Shown one piece after another: positions 8,359-19,835 of a stretch of 64,000 bases of DNA; the stretch's first letter is position 1, and every line of letters begins with the position of its first letter. The notes under the pieces were generated by a model that searched no databases, was not told the origin of the DNA, and worked only from the letters and a program-made list of their open reading frames with translations. Made by a program: the position numbers and the translations under genes. This stretch comes from Solimonas sp041659605 (GTDB lineage Bacteria > Pseudomonadota > Gammaproteobacteria > Nevskiales > Nevskiaceae), in the NCBI GenBank assembly GCA_041659605.1, contig JBAZXW010000018.1, forward strand, positions 1 through 64,000, read 5' to 3'.

Positions 8359-10910
8359 AAAACAGGCGAACGCTGGCGGGATTGACCGCCGGCGTCTTGC
8401 TGACGCTGTGCGGCTGTTCCGCGCGCGAGGATGTCGCCCGCCAAAGCGCGGTCCTCGACGGCTACCGCCGCATCGCCGCGGCGGCGTACGAGGATTCGCT
8501 GACCGCGGCCGAGGCACTGCTGGACACCACGCGCCGCTTCGTCGCGCAGCCCAGCGCACAGAGGCTGGATGAAACACGCACGGCGTGGATTGCCGCACGC
8601 CGACCGTATGCACAGACCGAAGCACTACGCTTCGGCAACTGGGTCGTCGATGAATGGGAGACGCAGGTCAACGCCTGGCCGCTCGACGAGGGGCTGATCG
8701 ACTACGTCGACGACGGTGATGCGGCGACGCCGGACAATCCGCTGGCGCGCGCCGACCTGATTCACGCCGGCGCCGTGACGCTCGGCAACACGCGCATCGA
8801 CACTGCGCAGCTCAACCCGGCCCTGCTCGTGCACCTGCAGCGCCTCGCACCGGTGGAGACCTCGGTCGCCATCGGGTATCACGCGATCGAATTCCTGCTC
8901 TGGGGCCAGGACCGCAACGCAGGCGGACCGGGCGCGCGGCCGTGGACCGATTACGCGCTGGAGCCGAACCTCTGCACCGATGGCGCGCGCCGCGCTTCGT
9001 CGGCCGCGGCCTGCACGCGGCGCGGCGCCTACCTCGTCGCGGTCGTCCAGCTGCTGATCAACGACCTCAAAGAGATGCAGCGCCACTGGACCGACGATGT
9101 CGGCAGCTACGGCATGCGGCTGGTGCGCGGCGATCCGCACGAAGGCCTGCGCCGCATGCTGTTCGGCATGGCCAGTCTTGCCGCCGCCGAGCTGGCCGGC
9201 GAGCGCATCGAGGTCGCGCTGCAGACGCGGGCGCAGGAAGAGGAACAGGACTGCTTCAGCGACCAGACGCACGACTCGCTGCGTCACAACCTCCTCGGCA
9301 TCACCAACTTCTGGACCGGCAGCTACCGTCGCGCTGACGGATCGCTGCTCGAGGTCCCGGGTCTGCGCACGCTGATCGCCGCACGCGATGCCGATCAGGT
9401 GCGGCGCGTCGATGCGCGAATGGCGGATGCCGTGAACGCTACCGCGCAGATCGACACGCCGTTCGACCAGCTCATTCTCGATCGACCGGCCGGCGGCCGT
9501 GCACGGCTACAGACACTCGCGGCATCGCTGCGCGCACTTGCTCACGACATCGAACGGGCCGGCGAGGTTCTGGACCTGGGTCCGCTCAATCCCGCCAGCG
9601 CGCCGCAGGCGCAGCCCGCACCGGGCGGCGCGACGACCGCGCTCAAGCGCTCGCCCGACGAGACGCTCGAACGCGACGCCTTCTCGCAGCCGGCCGCCAA
9701 TCTGGACGCCGAAGGCCGCGCGCGCTTCATGGTCGGCAACAGCTTCTTCACCACGCCCTGGGTCGTCGCGCCGGCGAGCACGCAAGCGCGCGACGGCCTC
9801 GGCCCGCTGTACAACGCGTCCGCCTGCCAGCACTGCCACATCCGCGACGGCCGCGGTCATCCGCCGGACCCGGCACGTACCGACGCCAGCGGCGCGCTGC
9901 TGCGCATCGCCGTCGGCACCGGCGCCGCGGATCCGGTCTACGGCCGGCAGATCCAGGACCGCGCGATTCCCGGCGTGGCTGCCGAGGCACGCATCGCGCT
10001 GCGCTGGGAGTCGGCTTACATCGAACTGGGCGACGGCGCGCAGATCGAGCTGCGCCGGCCCGTCATTACGCTGGCGGACCCCGCTTACGGAACAATTTCG
10101 ACGCCGCTGCACGCCTCGCTGCGCATCGCGCCGCCGATGATCGGCCTGGGCCTGCTCGAAGCGCTCGACGCCGCAGACATCCGCGCTGGCGCCGATCCGG
10201 ACGACCGCAACGCCGACGGCATCTCCGGCCGCGCCGCCGAAGCGGCGGGCTCGTCGACGCCCGCGCTCGGCCGCTTCGGCTGGAAGGCCGCGCAGCCGAC
10301 CGTGCGCGATCAGATCGTCAGCGCGCTGCGCAACGACATGGGCCTGACGACCACGCCGGACGAAGTGCCCGTCTGCACGTCCGCGCAAACCGACTGCCAG
10401 CGCGCGGCATCCGGCGGCGATCCGGAAGTGACGGCGGACATCCTCGACGCGCTGACCTTCTACGCCCGTCATCTCGCGGTACCGGCGCGACGCTGGCAGG
10501 ACGCGCGCGAAGTGCGCGACGGCGAACGTCTGTTCCGTGAACTCGACTGCGCCGGCTGCCACCGACCGAACTGGCGCACGTCAAAACAGGCGGCGTCGAC
10601 CGCGCTCGCCGACCAGGCGATCACGCCCTACACGGATCTGCTGCTGCACGATCTGGGCGAAGGTCTCGCCGACGGCGTGCGCGAAGGCAGCGCCGAAGGA
10701 CGTGAGTGGCGCACGCCGCCGCTGTGGGGCCTGCACCTGACCAAGGCCGTCAGCGGCGCCGAAGCTGGCTTCCTGCACGACGGCCGCGCGCGCAGTCTCG
10801 AAGAAGCGATCCTCTGGCACGGCGGCGAGGCGCAAGCGGCGCGCGAACGCTTCCGCCAGCTGCCAACAGCCAAGCGCGAAGCCTTGATCTGGTTCCTGAA
10901 GTCTCTCTGA
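8355..10910 (+). CDS. Imelysin (M75-like) / DUF1111 di-haem cytochrome fusion lipoprotein
   Basis: This single 851-residue frame starts at GTG 8355, overlapping the previous stop. The N-terminus VKNRRTLAGL...LCGC is a likely lipoprotein signal. Residues about 30-400 form an imelysin-like domain with the GxHxxE motif as IGYHAIEF near residue 173 and downstream NLLGITNFWTG. Residues about 430-851 match the DUF1111 di-haem oxidoreductase family, with two CxxCH haem sites, CQHCH near 492 and CAGCH near 733, and the typical GRFGWKA segment. In many bacteria imelysin and DUF1111 proteins are separate neighbours in iron-regulated operons; here they are one polypeptide. A periplasmic iron-handling redox role is inferred. 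No frameshift or stop separates the two parts. Confidence 0.88.
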   Translation: MKNRRTLAGLTAGVLLTLCGCSAREDVARQSAVLDGYRRIAAAAYEDSLTAAEALLDTTRRFVAQPSAQRLDETRTAWIAARRPYAQTEALRFGNWVVDEWETQVNAWPLDEGLIDYVDDGDAATPDNPLARADLIHAGAVTLGNTRIDTAQLNPALLVHLQRLAPVETSVAIGYHAIEFLLWGQDRNAGGPGARPWTDYALEPNLCTDGARRASSAAACTRRGAYLVAVVQLLINDLKEMQRHWTDDVGSYGMRLVRGDPHEGLRRMLFGMASLAAAELAGERIEVALQTRAQEEEQDCFSDQTHDSLRHNLLGITNFWTGSYRRADGSLLEVPGLRTLIAARDADQVRRVDARMADAVNATAQIDTPFDQLILDRPAGGRARLQTLAASLRALAHDIERAGEVLDLGPLNPASAPQAQPAPGGATTALKRSPDETLERDAFSQPAANLDAEGRARFMVGNSFFTTPWVVAPASTQARDGLGPLYNASACQHCHIRDGRGHPPDPARTDASGALLRIAVGTGAADPVYGRQIQDRAIPGVAAEARIALRWESAYIELGDGAQIELRRPVITLADPAYGTISTPLHASLRIAPPMIGLGLLEALDAADIRAGADPDDRNADGISGRAAEAAGSSTPALGRFGWKAAQPTVRDQIVSALRNDMGLTTTPDEVPVCTSAQTDCQRAASGGDPEVTADILDALTFYARHLAVPARRWQDAREVRDGERLFRELDCAGCHRPNWRTSKQAASTALADQAITPYTDLLLHDLGEGLADGVREGSAEGREWRTPPLWGLHLTKAVSGAEAGFLHDGRARSLEEAILWHGGEAQAARERFRQLPTAKREALIWFLKSL

Positions 10911-10923
10911 CTACGAAGCGACT

Positions 10924-10988
10924 GTAGGAGCGGCCCATGGCCGCGACCGGTGCCGCGCACCTTCATCGCGGCCATGGGCCGCTCCTAC
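10924..10988. repeat. REP-like palindrome, GTAGGAGCGGCC type
   Basis: Two perfectly complementary 23-bp arms starting GTAGGAGCGGCCCATGGCC flank a 19-bp spacer. It lies between the convergent ends of the imelysin fusion and alginate lyase genes, where it can form a strong bidirectional hairpin. This arm sequence is of the kind dispersed in proteobacterial intergenic regions. Confidence 0.85.
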
Positions 10989-11014
10989 GCGCTGCATCAC
11001 CTACGTCGCCGTGT

Positions 11015-11854
11015 TTAGTGCGTGTGCTCGAGGATGAAGAATGTCGCCTGTACGTAGTCGCTCAAGTCGCCGGTGTTGTTCTGGTTGTAGACACCGGCCT
11101 TGAAGTACAGGCTCTGGCCGAGATAGTTCGCGTCGATGGTGCGCGTGAGCGCGTACTTGCGGCCATCGCGCCGGTAGATTGCGACGCTGAGCTGGGTCCC
11201 GTAGAGCTTGATCTGGTACGTGAAGTTCTCGCCCAGCGCGATGCCCGCGTCATTCGCGTTGCTGACGATGTCGGCAGAGCGCCAGGTCGACCCGAACGTG
11301 CTTTCGACCGCGGCGTAGATGCGGCCAGTCGCCTCGGTCGGCTTCTTCGCGTAGTACAGACGCAGCGGCTCGGTGCTCGGACCGTGGATCTGGCCGACGA
11401 TCACGCGGCCGACCTTGCCGGAGTCACCGGTTTTCGAGACATGGTCGACGCGGAGCTTCGCGCGCAGCCAGCCGCCCTGCTCCGGCGTCCAGTTGTTCGA
11501 GAGCGCCTTGGCCGAGGTGTTGCCGGGATCGAGCATCTCGCGCAACTCGGTGCGCGAATAGTGACTGTTGTCCGTCGTGCCGGCGATGTTCGGGCAGCGG
11601 AGCACCATGCCGCCGATGCGCGCATCGGTGTAGAACACATCCGCGTACTGGAAGCCGCTGTTGAGCATGGCCGGCGACACTTCGTCGCCCGAGGGCATTG
11701 TCAGCTTCCACTGCGTCAGATCGAAGTTCTGCGACGGCGCGAGCGCGCCACTCAAGATTCCCGCCTGTGCCGGCCCTGCCAGCGCGCCGGCAAGAAACAG
11801 GGCGGAAGCGGCCGGCAGAACCGGTCGCAGGAGTGCGGCGAAGGAAAAAGCCAT
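11015..11854 (-). CDS. Secreted alginate lyase, polysaccharide lyase family 7
   Basis: This 279-residue protein starts at the ATG at 11854 with GAGGATCTCC upstream. A signal peptide ends near AGPAQA. The three PL7 signature blocks are present in order: SRTELREML (RTELR), VGQIHG (QIH), and YFKAGVYNQ (YFKAGxYxQ). The enzyme cleaves alginate by beta-elimination. In PL7, QIH rather than QVH is usually linked to guluronate-containing substrates, so polyG or polyMG preference is an inference. The size fits a single catalytic domain without a binding module. No other alginate-use gene lies in the window, so it stands alone between a REP element and thiC. Confidence 0.93.
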   Translation of the reverse strand: MAFSFAALLRPVLPAASALFLAGALAGPAQAGILSGALAPSQNFDLTQWKLTMPSGDEVSPAMLNSGFQYADVFYTDARIGGMVLRCPNIAGTTDNSHYSRTELREMLDPGNTSAKALSNNWTPEQGGWLRAKLRVDHVSKTGDSGKVGRVIVGQIHGPSTEPLRLYYAKKPTEATGRIYAAVESTFGSTWRSADIVSNANDAGIALGENFTYQIKLYGTQLSVAIYRRDGRKYALTRTIDANYLGQSLYFKAGVYNQNNTGDLSDYVQATFFILEHTH

Positions 11855-12241
11855 GGAGATCCTCGAACCGCTCTTGGGCGGGCCTGCGCTGTCCCGGCCG
11901 CGAACGGAATGTCAGTGATGCGACGAAATGCAGTGCTCGCCGCCTGACGCAAGGAACTCGCGATCGGTCGGCCGGATCAGCGCAGTGATCGGCTCCGCCG
12001 CAAACAGCAGCGACTGAAGACTCGATCCATTACAGACATCCCCATGAATCAGGCATCCCTACTGGAGTGAATCTTGCGAACGCCCGCAGCTTAGAACTGC
12101 AGGCAGGCCCGCAGCCGATGCGGGCAGATCAAAGCCGCAAGCCGGCATACGAACGGCGGGGACACCTTTGGCCTCGTGCAATACGCATTGACCGCCGCCC
12201 GGGATTTCGGTGTGCGGAGGCCAGCCAGGGCGACGGGCGGT
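11855..12241. other. 387-bp intergenic region between alginate lyase and thiC
   Basis: It must hold the alginate lyase promoter and the end of the thiC transcript. A hairpin GCCCGCA-gccga-TGCGGGC lies at about 12110-12128 without a U-tract. I see no convincing gene, tRNA or clear promoter here. Confidence 0.5.
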
Positions 12242-14128
<1,887 letters not shown>

Positions 14129-14179
14129 GGCGGGTCTCGGATCTGGCGAGGAAAGCGCCGGCGGACATGAGCGGTCCTG

Positions 14180-14265
14180 CAGCCTTCCCTCGCCCCACTT
14201 CGTTGCAGGGCCAGGTTCCAAGGGTCTGTTCTCAGCCCGTCGTTGAAACGGGCACCCCCGGCTTG
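14180..14265 (-). promoter_or_regulatory. TPP riboswitch (THI element) upstream of thiC
   Basis: Read on the minus strand, the leader contains GGGGGTGCCCG, then GGGCTGAGAACAGACCC, TTGGAACCTGGCCC and GGGCGAGGGAAGGC, in the order and spacing of the TPP aptamer. It ends about 50 bases before the thiC ATG. The TGAGA core is intact and the usual variable P3 arm is minimal. Confidence 0.9.
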
Positions 14266-14293
14266 GACGGCTAGTCTAACGCGCCGAACGAGG

Positions 14294-14333
14294 CGATGGT
14301 CCGGATTGCCTGTACAGGCAAATCCGAACCATC
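14294..14333. terminator. Imperfect inverted repeat downstream of the diiron oxygenase operon
   Basis: GATGGTCCGGATTGCCTGT pairs with ACAGGCAAATCCGAACCATC with a few bulges, 21 bases beyond the stop of the diiron gene. It can form a long hairpin but has no U-run on either strand, so it is a weak candidate terminator or a dispersed repeat. Confidence 0.45.
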
Positions 14334-14353
14334 GGCGTGCCGCCCGGCTGCTC

Positions 14354-15562
14354 TCAGTGCGCCGGCAGCGGCGCCTTGTACGCGGAGATGTCGCGGATCA
14401 GATCGTCGGCCGACAGCTGCGTCGCATTCTTGCCGCCGAGGAAGCTGGTCAGGCCGGACTTCTCGTAATGCGCCTTGATGCGATCGCTCATCAGGCCGAT
14501 GTATTCGAGATTCGGGATCAGGCGCAGGAACATCAGGTGACGGAACGCCGACATCGACGGCGCGCCGAGAATCACTTCGTCCCAGTCCTTCAGCGAGAGC
14601 CGTCCTTCGAACCACTCGTAATAGATCTCGTGCGAGAGGAAACGGTTGCGCATCAAGAGCGCAACCTCGTAGGCCCAGTCCTCGCGCTCGCGGATCTCGG
14701 ACGGCGACAATTCCTTGGTGATGTGCTCGCGCAGCGCCAGCACGCCATAGTGGACGTGGCGCGCTTCGTCCTGGATCACGTACTTGAGCAGCTGCTTGAG
14801 CAGCGGCTCCTTGGTGAAGTTGTACATCGTGCCGAAGGCGCCGAGCGCCAGGCCCTCGACCATGATCTGCATGCCGAGAAACTTCACATCCCAGCGCGAG
14901 TCGGTCAGCAGGTCGTCGAGAATCACGAACAGGTTGTCGTTGACCGCGTACACCTTCTGCAGCTTGGTGTCGAGATAGCGCAGGAAGACTTCGAGATGCC
15001 GGCCCTCGTCCATCACCTGGGTCGCGCCGTAGAACTTGCCGTCCATCCACTGCACCGACTCGGTGACCTGGGCCGCGGCGTACAGCGCGCCCTGCTCGCC
15101 GTGCATGAACTGCGACAGCGTCCACGAAGCGATGTCGTTGGCGAAACGCAGTTTCTCCTTGTCATTGAGCTTGATGCCCTTCGCGGCGAGACCTTCGAAC
15201 GGCGGATAGTCCAGCGGCATCACCAGCGTGTTCGGGTTCTCGAGGTCGACGTCCGTCGCCCAGTCCAGATCGCGGTCGCCGTTCCACTGGTTCGCGACCG
15301 CGCGTCGGTAGAGGTCGTACATCTCCGGAAACTCGCCCTGGTAGGTCAGCGAGAAGTGCGCGGCGTGGTTGCCCGGCAGCGCGACGGCGTCGCCCTCGCG
15401 CGCCGTGCCCAGTACCAGGCCACGGAAAACCGAAGGCGCCATCGACGCCGCGACCTTGAGGTTGCCGACCGACGACATCACTTTGAGGTTGTCGAGCGTG
15501 CCGTAGATCGTGTTCTGCGCTTTCTGCGGCAGGCCGTTGAGCATGCGGTCCAGTGTGGCCAT
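14354..15562 (-). CDS. Ferritin-like diiron oxygenase/desaturase-type protein
   Basis: The 402-residue protein carries two E..ExxH metal half-sites typical of the R2/ferritin-like diiron superfamily: Glu156 (HGEQ), Glu186/His189 (DEGRH), Glu236 (VEGLALG) and Glu266/His269 (DEARH). Such proteins activate O2 to hydroxylate, N-oxygenate or desaturate substrates. No signal peptide or membrane span is evident. It lies 11 bp behind a gene for a ferredoxin-NAD(P)H reductase, with GAGGAGAG between them, so the two are an operon and the reductase is the likely electron donor. I do not recognise the exact subfamily or substrate; AurF-like N-oxygenase, fatty-acid desaturase-like and hydroxylase roles remain open. 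Confidence 0.82.
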   Translation of the reverse strand: MATLDRMLNGLPQKAQNTIYGTLDNLKVMSSVGNLKVAASMAPSVFRGLVLGTAREGDAVALPGNHAAHFSLTYQGEFPEMYDLYRRAVANQWNGDRDLDWATDVDLENPNTLVMPLDYPPFEGLAAKGIKLNDKEKLRFANDIASWTLSQFMHGEQGALYAAAQVTESVQWMDGKFYGATQVMDEGRHLEVFLRYLDTKLQKVYAVNDNLFVILDDLLTDSRWDVKFLGMQIMVEGLALGAFGTMYNFTKEPLLKQLLKYVIQDEARHVHYGVLALREHITKELSPSEIREREDWAYEVALLMRNRFLSHEIYYEWFEGRLSLKDWDEVILGAPSMSAFRHLMFLRLIPNLEYIGLMSDRIKAHYEKSGLTSFLGGKNATQLSADDLIRDISAYKAPLPAH

Positions 15563-15573
15563 TTGGTCTCTCC

Positions 15574-16629
15574 TCAGGCATCAACCGTGATCGGGGTGGT
15601 GGCGCAGGCAGAGCAGGCCAGCGTGTAGCCGGCACTGCGTTCCTCGGGCGTCAGGCAGTTCGGCTCGTCGAGGCGCACGGCGCCGTCGACGATCTTCACC
15701 TTGCAATGTCCGCAGCCGCCGACGGTGCAACTGAAATCGAGTCGCAGGCCGGCGCGCATGCCGGCTTCGAGGATGGTCTCGCCGGGCTGCTGCGTGACGG
15801 TGCGCTCGGAGCGGCGGAAGAAGATGTCCTGCGGCTCGGTCGGTCGCGGCTGGTGGCGCGGCGCGGCGACGAAGCGCTCGCGGTGGATGCGCGCGGCATC
15901 GAAGCCGGCGGCACGCAGCCCCGCTTCTGCTGCATCCATCAGCGCCTGCGGTCCGCAGAGGTAAACCTGCGCCTGCGCATCGGGTCGTAGAAGTGCGGCG
16001 ATTGTCGCAGTGTCCGGACGTCCGGTGTCCGCGGTGAATACCGGCGCGTACTCGAAAGAGGCGTAACGCGCAGTGAGCGCTTCCAGGCGCTCGTGAAAAA
16101 TCGCGTGCGCGCGGTCGCGGTTGACCGTGACCAGGCGCACTGCGCGCGTCGGCTGTTGCGCCAGCGCGGTCTCGATCAGGCTGATCACCGGCGTGATGCC
16201 GCTGCCTGCGGCGAGCAGGACCAGGGGTCCCTGCTGTGCGGGATCGAGGGTGAAGTCGCCGCCGGGGCCGATCACGCGGTAGCGGTCGCCGACCTTGAGT
16301 TGCGTGGCGATGTAATGCGAGGCGCGTCCGTCCGGCAGCAGCTTGATCGTGCACGCGGGCGCGCCGCCTTCGGCACTGCTCAGACTGTAGGCGCGGCGCT
16401 CCTCGGCGCCGTCGATCTCGAAGCAGTGCGTCAGATATTGCCCGGCCTTGTACGGCAGCGCGCGACCGTCTTCCGGCGCGATCGAGAGCGTCACAGCGTC
16501 TTCGGTTTCGCGCTGCAGCCCGGTGACGCGCACCCAGCGTGGCGGCGCCACCGGCGCGTGCAGCGACCAGCGCCGCGCGGGACCATCCGGACGCGGAAGA
16601 ATGATGCGACGCGAACGCGAGCCCAGCAT
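15574..16629 (-). CDS. Ferredoxin-NAD(P)H reductase with C-terminal 2Fe-2S domain
   Basis: This 351-residue protein starts at the ATG at 16629 with CAGAGG upstream. The FAD-binding domain has the RAYSLSS motif and the NAD domain has GSGITPVISLI and YLCGPQALMD. The C-terminus is a plant-type ferredoxin with CTVGGCGHC (Cx4Cx2C) and a fourth cysteine in TLACSAC. The order FAD, NAD, 2Fe-2S matches phenylacetyl-CoA oxygenase reductase/Hmp-like reductases. It moves electrons from NAD(P)H to a partner oxygenase, which is most simply the diiron protein encoded 11 bp downstream. Confidence 0.92.
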   Translation of the reverse strand: MLGSRSRRIILPRPDGPARRWSLHAPVAPPRWVRVTGLQRETEDAVTLSIAPEDGRALPYKAGQYLTHCFEIDGAEERRAYSLSSAEGGAPACTIKLLPDGRASHYIATQLKVGDRYRVIGPGGDFTLDPAQQGPLVLLAAGSGITPVISLIETALAQQPTRAVRLVTVNRDRAHAIFHERLEALTARYASFEYAPVFTADTGRPDTATIAALLRPDAQAQVYLCGPQALMDAAEAGLRAAGFDAARIHRERFVAAPRHQPRPTEPQDIFFRRSERTVTQQPGETILEAGMRAGLRLDFSCTVGGCGHCKVKIVDGAVRLDEPNCLTPEERSAGYTLACSACATTPITVDA

Positions 16630-16807
16630 GCGGACCTCTGTCGTCTGATCTCCTCGCCGCCGACTATGGCCGTGTGCAGAGCGCCGGTCAACCGATCGTT
16701 CAATTTCGCCAGCCCCATCGCCGCGGCAGCGACGGTTGACCGGAATCAACGACGCCGGCGCCGCGCACCGCCATGTTGCGGGCAGGAGCTTTCCTTTGGG
16801 AGACGTC

Positions 16808-17359
16808 GTGACGCTTCGCTCGCTGTGCGCTGCTCTGGCGCTGCTGGTCGCCGCTGCACCGGCATGCGCCGACGAGGAGGACACACGCCGGCTCGGCGAC
16901 GTGTTCCGCATCGCCAGTCCGGCGGCGGCGCTCGCCGTGACCTACTTTAAGCACGATCCGCGCGGCCGCGGCGAACTGGCCTTGAGCCTGGGCACGACGC
17001 TGTTGGCCACGGAACTCGCGAAGCGGGCCTTCAACGACAGCGCGTGGGGCGAGCGGCCCAACGGCGGGCCGTACAGCTTCCCGTCGGGGCACGCGGCAGC
17101 GACCTGCGCGTCCGCGGCCTTCCTCCAGCATCGGTACGACTGGCGCTACGCGCTGCCGCTGTACGCGACGTCGGCGTTCACTGCCTATTCGCGCGTCGAT
17201 GCGGACCGGCACCATTGGCGCGACGTCATCGGCGGCTGCGCGCTCGCCTACGGCGTGTCGTCATGGCTGGTCTCGCCGCAGCTGGCGGATCGGGTCGGGA
17301 TCACGCCCCAGGTCGGCGCAGGCGGCTTTGTCGGACTGGATCTGCGCGTCGAATTCTGA
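16808..17359 (+). CDS. PAP2-family membrane-associated phosphatase
   Basis: The start is placed at GTG 16808, with GGGAG five bases before it, giving 183 residues with an N-terminal signal ending near APACA. The acid phosphatase signature is complete: KRAFND (KxxxxxxRP-like block), PSGHAA, and SRVDADRHHWRDV (SRxxxxxHxxxD). Family members dephosphorylate lipid phosphates such as undecaprenyl pyrophosphate or phosphatidic acid at the periplasmic face. The 3' end overlaps the convergent RDD gene by 99 bp. Substrate is not determinable. Confidence 0.85.
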   Translation: MTLRSLCAALALLVAAAPACADEEDTRRLGDVFRIASPAAALAVTYFKHDPRGRGELALSLGTTLLATELAKRAFNDSAWGERPNGGPYSFPSGHAAATCASAAFLQHRYDWRYALPLYATSAFTAYSRVDADRHHWRDVIGGCALAYGVSSWLVSPQLADRVGITPQVGAGGFVGLDLRVEF

Positions 17360-18361
17360 CGGCTGCACGCCGGGCAGCGTCGCCAGCGCCTGCGCACCGG
17401 GATCGCGAATCACTGCGGTGAAGCAGATGCGATCGTGAATCGCCTGCCGGTTCGGGTCCCAGAACACCTGAAGGAATCCCATCAAGCCGGTGGCGAATCC
17501 GGCCGCGTAGCCGCCGTAGCGCTCGAACGCCACCCAGTAGCTGAGCGGCTCGCCGCGCAGCGAGATGACGCGGATGCCGAGCAGGCGCTTGCCCGGCGTC
17601 TGGCCGTTCCACAGCACCGTCAGCAGCGTGAAGTACACCGCACCCCAACCGAGGCTGAAGCCGAGCTCGGACGCGAGCAGCTTGAGCGTGCCGAGCAAGC
17701 TGATGCCGCCGTCCTGGATCGGCGAAGCCGCCGCCTCGTCCGCCTCATCGTCCGCTTCGTCGTCACCTGCCGCCTTCGCGGGCGGCGGCAGCGACGGCAC
17801 CGACGAGGGGTCGGCCGCTGCTGCCGCGGCAAGTTCGGCGAGCAGTTCGCGTTGCTCGGCCGGCGTCATCTCGCTACGCGCCAGTGCCGCAGACAGCTCG
17901 CCGAGTTGCCGATCGCGGCAGGCGGCGTCTGCGCAGGCGTAGAGCTGTGCCAGACCGACGCCGGCGACGACGGCGTCGCGGCCGTGCAGCCTCCTGGCGT
18001 CTGCGGCCGGAGCGGCCTCGTCGTCGACGATCCGTTCCCATAGCGGCTGCAGCAGCGCCAGCGTGCCGACGAACAGGATCACCGCACCCAGCGCGGCCAC
18101 GGTGCCGCGCAGCATGCGACTGACCCGGCCGCGACCCGCTGCACCTGCGCGGATCCAGCCGAAGAACAGCACGGCAGCGGCGAGCGCCAGCAGGAGTCCG
18201 CCCGCCTGCGCGACGACAGAGACCAGCAACGCATCGACACCGACCGCCAGCAGCCGCCGCGTCGGACTGGCAAGGCGCAGGCCGTACAGCGCCGGCAGAA
18301 CCTGGAACGCGTCCGGCGTGATGATGTCGCGCGGGTCTGCGCCGGAACGGTTCACGGACAT
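17261..18361 (-). CDS. RDD-family membrane protein
   Basis: This 366-residue protein starts at the ATG at 18361. It opens with the RDD-type RLASPTRRLLAVGVDALLV followed by hydrophobic helices. A central acidic/Ala-rich cytoplasmic or periplasmic loop (residues about 140-230) precedes more helices and the C-terminal RDD features WNGQTPGKRLLGIRV and DPNRQAIHDRI. RDD proteins are poorly characterised; some act as transporters or antiporters. The C-terminal 33 codons overlap the convergent PAP2 gene, and the frame looks protein-like only to about the middle of that overlap, so the tail may be a late extension. Confidence 0.75.
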   Translation of the reverse strand: MSVNRSGADPRDIITPDAFQVLPALYGLRLASPTRRLLAVGVDALLVSVVAQAGGLLLALAAAVLFFGWIRAGAAGRGRVSRMLRGTVAALGAVILFVGTLALLQPLWERIVDDEAAPAADARRLHGRDAVVAGVGLAQLYACADAACRDRQLGELSAALARSEMTPAEQRELLAELAAAAAADPSSVPSLPPPAKAAGDDEADDEADEAAASPIQDGGISLLGTLKLLASELGFSLGWGAVYFTLLTVLWNGQTPGKRLLGIRVISLRGEPLSYWVAFERYGGYAAGFATGLMGFLQVFWDPNRQAIHDRICFTAVIRDPGAQALATLPGVQPSEFDAQIQSDKAACADLGRDPDPIRQLRRDQP

Positions 18362-18545
18362 CGGTTCGGAGACATCGATTCGGACTGGGCCATGGCCTGC
18401 GCCTGATTGCGGTGCTGCGACCGCTTGGGCGCGACTATGGAACGCAGCCCCGGGGCCGGCAAGCCGCAGGCCGAATCGCCGTTGGCCTCCCTTTTGCATT
18501 TGTTCTGCATGGCACCGTTCGGGTGCGTCGCGTCGGGGGGCGTTC

Positions 18546-19826
<1,281 letters not shown>

Positions 19827-19835
19827 GGAGCCGCC

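Noticed and set aside
12110..12128. Terminator for thiC
   Set aside because: The hairpin has no U-tract and lies over 110 bp beyond the stop codon, so I did not list it as a separate terminator.
14129..14221. Longer ThiC N-terminus
   Set aside because: The extra codons are the TPP riboswitch; the family N-terminus and ATG fit 14128.
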